Shown here in pieces: positions 41,887 through 50,610 of a DNA stretch of 64,000 nucleotides. This DNA comes from Kutzneria viridogrisea (GTDB lineage: Bacteria; Actinomycetota; Actinomycetes; Mycobacteriales; Pseudonocardiaceae), in assembly GCA_014138725.1 (NCBI GenBank), contig JACJID010000002.1, positions 820,001 to 884,000 of the forward strand, written 5' to 3'. Made by a program: the position numbers and the translations under genes. The notes beneath the pieces are model-generated. The model saw only the letters and a list, made by a program, of their open reading frames with translations, had not been told where the DNA came from and searched no databases. Numbering within the stretch: the first letter of the stretch is position 1; each line of letters begins with the position of its first letter.

Positions 41887-42615
41887 ATGTCTACCCTGGA
41901 GATGTCGCTGCGCCTGATCGCGGGCGTCGGGCTCGGCGCGGCCATCGGCTTCGAGCGGCAGTACCGGGCCAGGATGGCGGGCCTGCGCACCAACGCCCTG
42001 GTCGCCACCGGAGCGACCCTTTTTGTGCTGTTGTCCGGTTTCGGCTTCACCTCCGTGCCCGGGGCGCACGAGGCCGACCCGACCCGGGTGGCCGCGCAGA
42101 TCGTCTCCGGCATCGGCTTCCTCGGCGCGGGCGTGATCATGCGTGACGGGCTGAACGTGCGCGGGCTGAACACCGCCGCCACGCTGTGGTGCTCCGCGGC
42201 GGTCGGCGCGCTGTGCGGTGCCGGGCTGTACGAACCGGCGGTGGCGGGCACCGTGGTGGTGCTGCTGGCCAACGTGGCGCTGCGCTGGGTGGGCCGCATG
42301 GTGGACCGGCGGCCGGACTCCGGCGAGGAGACGACCACCAAGTACACGTTCATGGCCGTGACCAAGGACGAGGCCGAGGCGCACATCCGAGCACTGCTCG
42401 TGCAGTCCATGTCCGGCACCGGCTTCCAGTTGCAGTCGGTGTCCAGCCGCAACAGCTCGGTGGAGGGCTACGTGGAGGTGCGCGCGGACCTGCTCACCGA
42501 CCAGCGAGACGACAAGCAGATGGAGTCGGCGGTGTCCCGGCTGAGCATGGAACCGCAGGTCACCAGCGTGCGCTGGAACGCACGGTCCACCGGCGGCGGC
42601 AAGAGCGACGACTGA
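41887..42615 (+). CDS. mgtC: MgtC/SapB family membrane protein
   Basis: 242 residues from ATG at 41887. Four or five membrane helices with the family signatures GLGAAIGFERQYRARMAGLRTNALVATGATLFVLLS and QIVSGIGFLGAGVIMRDGLNVRGLNTAATLWCSAAVGALCGAGLY. The C-terminal about 85 residues form a soluble ACT-like domain as in M. tuberculosis MgtC. Family knowledge: needed for growth at low Mg2+ and for virulence in pathogens, acting on F-ATPase or Mg2+ homeostasis rather than as a transporter. In operon with mgtA. Confidence 0.9.
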   Translation: MSTLEMSLRLIAGVGLGAAIGFERQYRARMAGLRTNALVATGATLFVLLSGFGFTSVPGAHEADPTRVAAQIVSGIGFLGAGVIMRDGLNVRGLNTAATLWCSAAVGALCGAGLYEPAVAGTVVVLLANVALRWVGRMVDRRPDSGEETTTKYTFMAVTKDEAEAHIRALLVQSMSGTGFQLQSVSSRNSSVEGYVEVRADLLTDQRDDKQMESAVSRLSMEPQVTSVRWNARSTGGGKSDD

Positions 42616-42697
42616 TCCGATCACAGCCCCGCGCACAGGTCGATCCGGTATCGTGGCCGGGCCATCGCCACCATCCGCTGCACCTCGGGGGAACCCA

Positions 42698-43858
42698 GTG
42701 GGACTGTTCGACAAGATCCGCGGCGAGTTCATCGACATCGTCGAGTGGCTCGACGACAGCCGCGACACGATCGTCTGGCGGTTCCCGCGCTACGAGAACG
42801 AGATCAAGATGGGCGCCAAGCTCACCGTGCGTGAGTCCCAGGCGGCCGTCTTCGTCAACGAGGGCCAGGTGGCGGACGCCTTCCCGCCCGGCATGTATAC
42901 CCTGCAGACGCAGAACATGCCGATCATGTCCACCCTCAAGGGCTGGAAGTACGGGTTCAACTCCCCGTTCAAGGCCGAGGTGTACTTCGTCAACACCCGG
43001 CAGTTCACCGACCTGAAGTGGGGCACGCAGAACCCCGTCATCGTGCGGGACCCCGAGTTCGGCATGGTGCGGCTGCGCGCGTTCGGCGCGTTCGCCATCC
43101 GGGTCATCGACCCGCCCGCCCTGCTGCGCGAACTGGCGGGCACCGACCCGCAGTTCCGCACCGAGGAGGTCTCCGAGTACCTGCGGCAGATCATCGTCGG
43201 CAGGCTCGGCACGGCCCTGGCCAGCTCCGGGGTGCCGATGCTGGACCTGGCCACCCAGCAGGGCATGATCGGGGACAAGCTGGCCGCGGCGCTGAGCCAG
43301 GAGCTCGCCCCGGTCGGCATCCAGATCCCCAAGTTCGTCATCGAGAACATCTCGCTGCCGCCCGAGGTCGAGGCGGCCATCGACAAGCGCAGCCAGATGG
43401 GCATCGTCGGCAACCTGGACCAGTACACCCAGTTCCAGGCGGCCAACGCCATCCAGGACGCGGCCAACAACCCCGGCGGGGCCGGTGAGGGCCTGGGCGT
43501 CGGCCTGGGCATGGCGCTGGGCCAGCGCGTGGCGGCGGGCTTCCCGCAGCCCGGCCAGCCCCAGTACCAGCAGCAGCCGCAGCAGTACCAGCAGCCGCAG
43601 ACCGCGCCCCAGCCCGCCGCACCGGGTGGACCGCCCCCGCTGCCCGCGCAGGAGCAGTGGTACCTGGGCACCGCCGACGGGCAGCGCATCGGCCCGCTGG
43701 ACCAGGGCGCGCTCGCCCAGCAGGCGGGCGCCGGGGTGCTGACCCCGAACACGCTGGTCTGGAAGACGGGCATGGCGCAGTGGGTGCCCGCCTCGCAGGT
43801 GCCCGAACTGGGTTCGCTGCTGGCCAACACCCCGCCGCCGCTGCCCCCGCAGGGCTGA
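42698..43858 (+). CDS. SPFH domain protein with C-terminal GYF_2 domain
   Basis: 386 residues from GTG at 42698 with GGGGGAA eight bases upstream. Residues about 1-270 match the SPFH/'virion core protein' group (GLFDKIRGEFIDIVEWLDDSRDTIVWRFPRYENEIKMGAKLTVRESQAAVFVNEG at the start). A Gln/Pro-rich linker (about 285-325) leads to a GYF_2 domain, WYLGTADGQRIGPLDQGALAQ to TLVWKTGMAQWVPASQVPEL, which binds proline-rich peptides. It probably forms an oligomeric ring or shell. It is coupled to the zinc-ribbon protein that follows after six bases; this pair is widespread and of unknown role. Confidence 0.85.
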   Translation: MGLFDKIRGEFIDIVEWLDDSRDTIVWRFPRYENEIKMGAKLTVRESQAAVFVNEGQVADAFPPGMYTLQTQNMPIMSTLKGWKYGFNSPFKAEVYFVNTRQFTDLKWGTQNPVIVRDPEFGMVRLRAFGAFAIRVIDPPALLRELAGTDPQFRTEEVSEYLRQIIVGRLGTALASSGVPMLDLATQQGMIGDKLAAALSQELAPVGIQIPKFVIENISLPPEVEAAIDKRSQMGIVGNLDQYTQFQAANAIQDAANNPGGAGEGLGVGLGMALGQRVAAGFPQPGQPQYQQQPQQYQQPQTAPQPAAPGGPPPLPAQEQWYLGTADGQRIGPLDQGALAQQAGAGVLTPNTLVWKTGMAQWVPASQVPELGSLLANTPPPLPPQG

Positions 43859-43864
43859 GCGGCG

Positions 43865-44998
43865 ATGACCGACCCGTACCAGCAGACCGGGATGGTGTCC
43901 TCGCACACCTACCCGTGCGGCGGCTGTGGGGCCCGCGTGCAGTTCGCGCCGGGCACCAACGTGCTGAAGTGCCCGTACTGCGGGTTCCAGCAGCAGATCA
44001 CCGCCGGCGACCGGCAGATCCGCGAGTACGCGCTGGCCGAGCTCGGCACGTTACCCCGCAAGCCCGTCGGCAGCATCGGGGCGTACGTGCTGGCCTGCCC
44101 GCGCTGCGCGGCCCGCACCGAGACCAACGAGTCCGCCAGCCCGTGCCAGTTCTGCGGCACCCCGCTGGTGGTGGACCCGAACGCGACCGGGCAGATCGTG
44201 CCCGAGGCCGTGCTGCCGTTCCGCCTGGACCACAACGGGGTTCGCGGCGCGCTGGGCAGTTGGATCTCCTCGCGGTGGTTCGCGCCCAACGCGCTGAAGA
44301 AGGTCAGCACCGCCGAGTCCACCAAGGGCACCTACCTGCCGCACTGGACCTTCGACTCGCAGACCACGTCCTACTACACCGGGGCGCGCGGCGAGCACTA
44401 CTACGTCACCGAGAGCTACACCGACAGCGACGGCAACCGGCAGACCCGGCAGGTCCGGCACACCCGCTGGTACCACGTCAGCGGACAGGTCAGCCGGTTC
44501 TTCGACGACGTGCTCGTGCCCGCCAGCGTGGTCGTGCCCCCGCAGAAGCTGGACCAGCTCGCGCCCTGGCCGCTGCCCGAGGCCCAGCCGTACCAGCCGC
44601 AGTACCTCGCCGGGTACCACTCGCTGCGCTACGACATCGAGCCCGAGACCAGCCTCGAAGAGGCCAAGGCGCGGATGGCCCAGGTCATCCAGCAGGACTG
44701 CAGCAACGACATCGGCGGCGACGAGCAGCGCGTGGAGTCGGTCAACACCAACCACGCCGACATGACCTTCAAGCTGATGCTGCTGCCAGTGTGGATCGCC
44801 TGCTACGTGTACGCGGGCAAGAACTGGCAGGTCCTGATCAACGGGGTCACCGGTGAGGTCATCGGCGACCGCCCGTACAGCAAGGGCAAGATCGCGCTCG
44901 CCGTCGTCCTCGCCCTGCTGGTGGTCGCCGTACTCGTGTACTTCTTCTTCATCAACGGCCACCACACGACGACCGGCACCACGACGAAGCACCGATAG
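43865..44998 (+). CDS. Zinc-ribbon membrane protein, partner of the SPFH protein
   Basis: 377 residues. Two C4 zinc ribbons at the N-terminus (CGGC...CPYC at about 18-39, CPRC...CQFC at about 78-97), a middle domain with two WY/SYY-rich strands (LPHWTFDSQTTSYYTGARGEHYY), a hydrophobic hairpin near 298-310 (LMLLPVWIACYVYAG) and a C-terminal membrane helix (IALAVVLALLVVAVLVYFFF). Such proteins are often annotated as TFIIB-type zinc-ribbon or primosome-like; no nucleic-acid function is shown. Its link to an SPFH protein suggests a membrane-associated complex. Confidence 0.8.
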   Translation: MTDPYQQTGMVSSHTYPCGGCGARVQFAPGTNVLKCPYCGFQQQITAGDRQIREYALAELGTLPRKPVGSIGAYVLACPRCAARTETNESASPCQFCGTPLVVDPNATGQIVPEAVLPFRLDHNGVRGALGSWISSRWFAPNALKKVSTAESTKGTYLPHWTFDSQTTSYYTGARGEHYYVTESYTDSDGNRQTRQVRHTRWYHVSGQVSRFFDDVLVPASVVVPPQKLDQLAPWPLPEAQPYQPQYLAGYHSLRYDIEPETSLEEAKARMAQVIQQDCSNDIGGDEQRVESVNTNHADMTFKLMLLPVWIACYVYAGKNWQVLINGVTGEVIGDRPYSKGKIALAVVLALLVVAVLVYFFFINGHHTTTGTTTKHR

Positions 44999-45007
44999 CA
45001 CTCCGCA

Positions 45008-45052
45008 TTGAGGTGGCTTTTCTTCCATTGACCGGAAGAAAGGCCACCTCAA
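45008..45052 (+). terminator. Terminator after the SPFH/zinc-ribbon pair
   Basis: A 19-base stem with one mismatch (TTGAGGTGGCTTTTCTTCC at 45008-45026 with 45034-45052), loop ATTGACC, ten bases after the stop. Confidence 0.7.
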
Positions 45053-45082
45053 TTGCTGCCCGGCATCGTGGGCGCGTAATCT
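45053..45082 (+). promoter_or_regulatory. Promoter of the TIR-NACHT gene
   Basis: TTGCTG (45053-45058) and TAATCT (45077-45082) are 18 bases apart. Start of transcription near 45089, just before GAGGGG (45101-45106). Confidence 0.45.
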
Positions 45083-45115
45083 GGCCACTCGATTCGGGTC
45101 GAGGGGTGAACCACA

Positions 45116-48094
45116 CTGCCTGAGTTCTTCGTCAACTACCGCACAGGAGATGAGGAGTGGGCGGCAACCCTCATCGCACGCGAACTCATCGAACACTTCG
45201 GCAAGCAGAACGTCTTCTTCGCCAGTAAGTCGATCGAGCTCGGGCACGACTTCGCCAACGAGATCATCACGAAGCTGCCGCAGTGCAAGGTGCTGGTGGC
45301 GGTGATCGGCTCGGGCTGGCTCACGACCGAGCGCGGCGGACGCACGATCGCCGATCCGCAGGACTGGGTACACCGGGAACTGGCCATGGCCTTCGCGAGC
45401 GGTCTGCACGTCATTCCGGTGCTCATCGGCGAAGTGAGCCGGCTGAAGGCGGAGGACCTGCCGCCCGAACTGGCCCAACTCGCTCCGCTCCAGTACCTGA
45501 GAATGCGGCACCGCGAGGAGGACTTCGCGATCCTCCGGCTGCTCGACAAGCTGCACGAGTTCGTGCCGGACTGCGCGGCCCGGTGCGAGCGCTCCCCCGC
45601 TCCCGACGCACACCCCGAACTGGACAAGGCGGCGAGCCAGCTCGCCGACGCGGTCCGGCTCCAGTGGTCCCGGGAGGAGGAACGGCGCCGGATCCACGAC
45701 CCGCGCAGCCTCGACGTCGGCTGGCACACCGCGCCCGAGGCCCTGATGGACCACTGGCCCAACATCCACCGGTCGCGCCAGCAGAAGCCCGTGGACCTGG
45801 GCGGGCGAATGGACCAGATCCTCGAGGTCTACCGCAGGGTTCCGTCCGGACGACTGGTGATTCTGGGCCCAGCCGGTTCCGGCAAGACAATCCTCACGAT
45901 CCGGTTCGTGCTCGATCAACTCGACGAACGCCAGGCCCACGAACCCGTGCCGGTCATCTTCAGCCTCGGTTCGTGGAATCCAGCCGTCACACAGTTACGT
46001 GACTGGCTCACCGAGCAACTCATCCGCGACCACCCGGGGTTCGCCGCGGCCGGGGCGGCCGGGGCCCGCCTGGCCGCCGCACTGGTCGACGCCAACCGGA
46101 TCCTGCCCGTGCTCGACGGGTTCGACGAGATCGCCACCGGCCTGCACCGCGCCGCACTCGATGCGATCAACCGCGTGGACATGCCGCTGCTGCTGACCAG
46201 TCGGCTCGCCGAGTACACCGCCGCCGTGGGCGCCGCCGACGTGCTCACCCATGCCGCCGCCATCGAACTGGACCCGCTCACGCTGCGCGACCTCGACGAG
46301 TACCTGCCCCTCACCGCCCGCCGCCGGGTCTGGCAGCCGGCGCTGAACCGACTGGCCGTGCACCCCGACCTGGCCTCCCAGCACGTGATCCAGGTGCTGT
46401 CCAACCCGCTGATGGTCGGCCTCGCCCGCACGATCTACAGCGATGGCCCCGGCCCGGAACCGCTCGAACTGTTCGACACCAAGCGCTTCCCAACCCCCGA
46501 GTCGCTGGAAACCCACCTGCTCGACGCCTTCGTTCCTGCCGCCTACCAGGAGAAACCCCGCTGGAACCCCGAGAACACCCAGCAGTGGCTCGGTTTTCTC
46601 GCACAGCACCTCACCAAGCTCGGCACCCCCAACCTCGCCTGGTGGCAGTTCGGCGACTCCATGCCCCGCCTGAAACGCGCGTCGCTGATCGGCGCGGCGG
46701 TGGGCGTGATCATCTGCCTCGTCGGCCTCACGTGCGGTGGGACCGGTGTCGTCCTCCCGGCAGCCGCGGGGTGCTGCCTGGTCAGCGGACTTGCCGTCGG
46801 AATCGGCTACCACCTCACCGCGCTGATCGGGCTCTGGCTCGCCTTCGGCACCGCGATCGGTTTCGCCTTCGGCCCCAGTCACAACTTCTCCCTACCAATC
46901 AGCATTGGCGGAGGGCTCACACTGAGCCTGCTCTATGCGGCCGCATACCGCCTTTCGGGCGGCACGGAATCCACCCCCTCGCGCGCTCGCATGAACATCC
47001 GCCGCAGGGCGACACGCCTGGCGCCGATGGCGAAGTTCCTCACCATCGGGAGCCTACTGGGCGCAGTGGATTTCACGTGGCTGTACGTAGTATCGACAAT
47101 AGACCACAACGCGACCTTCAACACAAGCGATCTGCTCGCCTACTCAGGATTCGGCGCAGCCCTCGGAGCCCTGATAGGGATGTCAACCGGACCAACACGA
47201 GGTCGATCAATCCACTTCGACAGGAGCCTGTTCTTTCGTTTCACAGCGCTCAGTGGATTCGGCCTCATCGCCATAGCGGCCATCGGTGCACAGCTGCTTC
47301 CCAACGCCCCCAGCATCGGGGCAGTAATCACGGTGGCTCCGCCGTTGGCGCTCTCCCTGGGCCTCGCAGGAGCAATCGAGCGAAGCGCGCGACCGCGAAC
47401 ACAACGTGGACTCCGGGCGAACCTCGCCAGCCGAGCGAGTTGGATCTTTCCGCTGGCCGGGGCCACGATACTCACCGTCAGCATCATAGCAAACAAAGAT
47501 TCCGAATCGACAGTACCCACCCTGACTTCGAACGACATCCCGGGAACCGGAGTCCACCTCTCCATACTCATCGTCTTGGGAATATCATTCGGCCTCATCG
47601 CCAAGGCTGCCGTGAGCATGTTCTCAACACTCGTGACCTCGGACGTGGAAATCGAGAGCACACACGGCTCAACCGGAAGAACACTGCTCAAAGCGGACAG
47701 AAACAGCGCTCTACTTAAATCCGCCAGCTATCTGACCGTCACAGCCCTGCTCATGGGAGCACTCTTTCCCACGCTGACCGGAAACAGGCTGGACCTCCTC
47801 ACCGGCGTCCTCAGCGGAAGCATCCTTGCCGTGGCGGCTCTCGCGGGCAAGGCATGGGGGCGGTGGCTGGTGATCGCGCGGTTCTGGCTGCCGCTGACCG
47901 GGCGGGTGCCGTGGCGGCTGGTGGCCTTCCTCAACGACGCGCACCAACGCGGTGTGCTGCGGCAGGCGGGAGCGGTCTACCAGTTCCGCCACGCGAAGCT
48001 GCAGAAACACCTCGCGAACAAGGCGTCCCGTCAGGAAAGTGCCGTTCGAGACACTAGATGTCTCGAACGGCACTTTCCTGACAAACCGGGCTAG
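45116..48094 (+). CDS. TIR domain-NACHT NTPase with C-terminal multi-membrane region
   Basis: 992 residues if translation starts at CTG 45116, the only start after the in-frame stop at 45107 that keeps the whole TIR domain; GAGGGG is nine bases upstream. TIR domain (1-105) begins PEFFVNYRTGDEEWAATLIA and holds DWVHREL with Glu88, matching the catalytic motif of the SARM1 NADase. NACHT NTPase follows: Walker A GPAGSGKT (251-258) and Walker B LDGFDE (about 333-338). From about 523 there are some ten membrane helices, then a conserved tail GVLRQAGAVYQFRHAKLQKHLA. The membrane half has clearly lower GC and rarer codons (ATA, AAA, AGA) than its neighbours. The last 20 residues are read from a dispersed hairpin. 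Likely a phage-triggered NAD-depleting protein; this is inference. Confidence 0.87.
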   Translation: MPEFFVNYRTGDEEWAATLIARELIEHFGKQNVFFASKSIELGHDFANEIITKLPQCKVLVAVIGSGWLTTERGGRTIADPQDWVHRELAMAFASGLHVIPVLIGEVSRLKAEDLPPELAQLAPLQYLRMRHREEDFAILRLLDKLHEFVPDCAARCERSPAPDAHPELDKAASQLADAVRLQWSREEERRRIHDPRSLDVGWHTAPEALMDHWPNIHRSRQQKPVDLGGRMDQILEVYRRVPSGRLVILGPAGSGKTILTIRFVLDQLDERQAHEPVPVIFSLGSWNPAVTQLRDWLTEQLIRDHPGFAAAGAAGARLAAALVDANRILPVLDGFDEIATGLHRAALDAINRVDMPLLLTSRLAEYTAAVGAADVLTHAAAIELDPLTLRDLDEYLPLTARRRVWQPALNRLAVHPDLASQHVIQVLSNPLMVGLARTIYSDGPGPEPLELFDTKRFPTPESLETHLLDAFVPAAYQEKPRWNPENTQQWLGFLAQHLTKLGTPNLAWWQFGDSMPRLKRASLIGAAVGVIICLVGLTCGGTGVVLPAAAGCCLVSGLAVGIGYHLTALIGLWLAFGTAIGFAFGPSHNFSLPISIGGGLTLSLLYAAAYRLSGGTESTPSRARMNIRRRATRLAPMAKFLTIGSLLGAVDFTWLYVVSTIDHNATFNTSDLLAYSGFGAALGALIGMSTGPTRGRSIHFDRSLFFRFTALSGFGLIAIAAIGAQLLPNAPSIGAVITVAPPLALSLGLAGAIERSARPRTQRGLRANLASRASWIFPLAGATILTVSIIANKDSESTVPTLTSNDIPGTGVHLSILIVLGISFGLIAKAAVSMFSTLVTSDVEIESTHGSTGRTLLKADRNSALLKSASYLTVTALLMGALFPTLTGNRLDLLTGVLSGSILAVAALAGKAWGRWLVIARFWLPLTGRVPWRLVAFLNDAHQRGVLRQAGAVYQFRHAKLQKHLANKASRQESAVRDTRCLERHFPDKPG
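48030..48082. terminator. Long hairpin, family A copy 3, inside the TIR-NACHT 3' end
   Basis: Perfect 24-base inverted repeat with loop CTAGA, the same stem as at 11518 apart from one base pair. It lies inside the last codons of the TIR-NACHT frame and 9 bases from the convergent FtsX gene's stop. Confidence 0.7.
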
Positions 48095-50610
48095 GCCTCG
48101 GCCATTCCGGCGACCACGGAGGTCCGGGCGGCACGGCGGGCGGGCAGGACGGCGGCCACGGCGGCGGCGAGCACGGCGACGGCGAGCATCACGGCGAGCT
48201 GGCCCGCGGGCAACACGAAGCCCACTTGCAGCTTGTCGGTGGACAACGCGGAGACCACCAGCTTGGCGAACCCGATGCCGAGCAGCACGCCGATCACCGC
48301 CCCCATCAGGCCGATCAGCACCGACTCGATGAGCAGCATGAAGCCGAGCTGGCCGCGGGTCAGGCCCAGCGCCCGCAGCAGGGCGGACTCGCGGGTGCGC
48401 TCCAGCACCGACAGGGTGAGCGTGTTGGCGATGCCGAACAGCGCGATCACCACGGCCAGCCCGACCAGGGCCCACATGATCATCAGCATCTGGTCGACGC
48501 GGCCGGCCAGGTCGGACTTGCGGGCGGCGCCACTGGCGACCTCGGCGATGGGGCTGCTCGCGGTGGCCTTCTCCACGGCGGCCTGCCCCGCCTGCGGGCT
48601 GACCCCGTCCCGGGCCTTGATCATGATCATCCGATACCCGGTGCCCGGGGCGATCCGTTGCAGGGTCTCCAGGGAGACGATGGCACTGCTCTGGTCCTCG
48701 TTGGAGTAGGTACCGGCCAGGGTCAGCGTGGCGCCACCGGCCCGCACGCGGTCACCGACCTTCAGCCCGTACCGGGTGGCCTGGCTGTCGCTGAGCAGCA
48801 GGGTGTCCGGTCCGAGCCTGCTGACATCCCCCTGGGACTGCTTGAGCTGCACCGACTTGCCCAGTGAGTCGGCGGGCGTACCGAACAGGTACAGCGACTT
48901 ACCGTTGACCTTGACCTCGGCGGAGCCGGTCGGGGTCACGGTCTGCACCTCGGGCTGGGCGCGCAACTGGTCGGCCAGCGAGGTGGGCAGCGGGTGCTCG
49001 CGCACCGCGGAGGTCACCAGGTAGTCCGCGGGGAACTGCTTGTCGATCTCGCTGGTGACGCTCTCCTTGCCACTGGCGGCCGCCACGGTGATCATCGTGA
49101 CGATCGTGACGCCGATCATCAGCGCGGCGGTGGTCGCGGCGGTCCGCTTGGGGTTGCGGGTGGCGTTGGCGCTGGCCAGCTTCGCGGGCACGCCGAACAG
49201 CAGCCGGGGCAGCGCGCCGAGCACCCGGTTGACCGGGCCGACGATCACCGGGCCGAGCGCGATCACCGCGCCGAGCAGCACCATGGTGCCCAGCCCGGTG
49301 ACGATGAAGCCGACGGAGTCCCCCGAGCGCAGACCGATGAAGCACACGCCGCCGCCCAACAGGGCGAGGATGGCCACGAACGCCATGCGCACCACGCTGG
49401 TGCGGCGCACCTCGTCCTGACTGTCCGGCAGGCTGCGCAGCGCGGCCAGCGGCGCGACCCTGGTCGCGCGCAGCGCGGGCAGCACGGCGGAGAGCACGGT
49501 GACCACCACGCCGACCCCGAAGGCGATGAGCACGGTGTTCACGGTCAGCGGCAACTGCACGGGACCCTTGCTGCCGCCGAAGACCGAGCCGACCCCGGCC
49601 TGCAACGCCGCGGACAGGCCGACGCCGGCGCCCAGGCCGAGCACCGAGGCGAACAGGCCCATCACCAGTGCTTCCAACAGCACGCTGCGGAACACCTGGC
49701 CGCGGTCGGCGCCGATGCACCGCAGCAGGGCCAGCTCCCTGGTCCGCTGCGCGACCAGGATGGTGAAGGTGTTGTAGATGACCATGGCGGCCACCACCAG
49801 CGCGATCAGCGCGAACACCAGCATGAACTGGGTCAGCCCGCCGGAACCGCGGCTGATCTGCTTGAGCACGTCGACGGTGTACTGCTCGCCGGTCTTGACC
49901 GACAGCTTGCCGCCCACCGCGGTGCTGATCCGGTCGGCCAGCTGCTGCTGGCTCACCCCCTGGTCGGCGGCCACCACGACCTGGCCGACGTAGTGCTCCT
50001 TGGCCAGCGGGGCGAGCGCACTGGGCAGCAGCACGGCGGCGTCCCCGCTCAGCGAGGACTTGGACACGCCCTGGGTGTAGGTGCCGACGATCGTCAGCGG
50101 CACGGGCTTGTCGGCCTGGTCCAGCACGGAGACCTTCTGGCCGACCGCGAGCTTGGCGGTCTGCGCGGTCGTGGCGTCCAGCGCGATCTCGTCCGCCTTG
50201 GCGGGCATCCGGCCCTCTTGGAGGTCGGTCATCCGCAGCCGCTGGTCGCCCTCCAGCGCGGACACGGTGGCCGACTTGGCCTTGCCGTTCGCGCCGACCA
50301 GCGGCACCTGGGCGCCCCAGCGCGCGTCGGCCGCGGCCACGCCGGGCACGGCCCGCACCTGGTCCAACTGGGTCTGGCTGATGCCGCCGCGGTCCTCGTC
50401 AGCGCTGCCGGAGCTGCTGCGGCCGGGTTCGACCGACACGTCCACGCCCCGCGTCTGCCGGGCGAAGTCGTTGTGCAGGTTGGCGTCCAGGGCGCTGCCC
50501 AGGATCAGCGTGCCGCTGACGAAGGCGACGCCGAGCACGATCGCGATCGAGGACAGCACGAGTCGAGCGGTGCGGGCGCGCAGGCCCGCGAGGGTGGTCT
50601 TGAGCATCAC
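48091..50610 (-). CDS. ABC transporter permease, FtsX/MacB family
   Basis: 839 residues with two FtsX modules: N-terminal helix (LVLSSIAIVLGVAFVSGTLIL), large extracytoplasmic MacB-like domain (about 50-245), membrane helices near 262-400, a second group near 415-510, a second outer domain (about 520-700) and the last helices (730-830). Repeated RxREL/xLLRxxGxxRGQ loops (ELALLRCIGADRGQVFRSVLLEAL; ESALLRALGLTRGQLGFMLL) mark ATPase contacts. The duplicated outline is that of lipoprotein or peptide exporters of actinomycetes. The start overlaps the ATPase gene by four bases. Confidence 0.9.
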   Translation of the reverse strand: MMLKTTLAGLRARTARLVLSSIAIVLGVAFVSGTLILGSALDANLHNDFARQTRGVDVSVEPGRSSSGSADEDRGGISQTQLDQVRAVPGVAAADARWGAQVPLVGANGKAKSATVSALEGDQRLRMTDLQEGRMPAKADEIALDATTAQTAKLAVGQKVSVLDQADKPVPLTIVGTYTQGVSKSSLSGDAAVLLPSALAPLAKEHYVGQVVVAADQGVSQQQLADRISTAVGGKLSVKTGEQYTVDVLKQISRGSGGLTQFMLVFALIALVVAAMVIYNTFTILVAQRTRELALLRCIGADRGQVFRSVLLEALVMGLFASVLGLGAGVGLSAALQAGVGSVFGGSKGPVQLPLTVNTVLIAFGVGVVVTVLSAVLPALRATRVAPLAALRSLPDSQDEVRRTSVVRMAFVAILALLGGGVCFIGLRSGDSVGFIVTGLGTMVLLGAVIALGPVIVGPVNRVLGALPRLLFGVPAKLASANATRNPKRTAATTAALMIGVTIVTMITVAAASGKESVTSEIDKQFPADYLVTSAVREHPLPTSLADQLRAQPEVQTVTPTGSAEVKVNGKSLYLFGTPADSLGKSVQLKQSQGDVSRLGPDTLLLSDSQATRYGLKVGDRVRAGGATLTLAGTYSNEDQSSAIVSLETLQRIAPGTGYRMIMIKARDGVSPQAGQAAVEKATASSPIAEVASGAARKSDLAGRVDQMLMIMWALVGLAVVIALFGIANTLTLSVLERTRESALLRALGLTRGQLGFMLLIESVLIGLMGAVIGVLLGIGFAKLVVSALSTDKLQVGFVLPAGQLAVMLAVAVLAAAVAAVLPARRAARTSVVAGMAEA

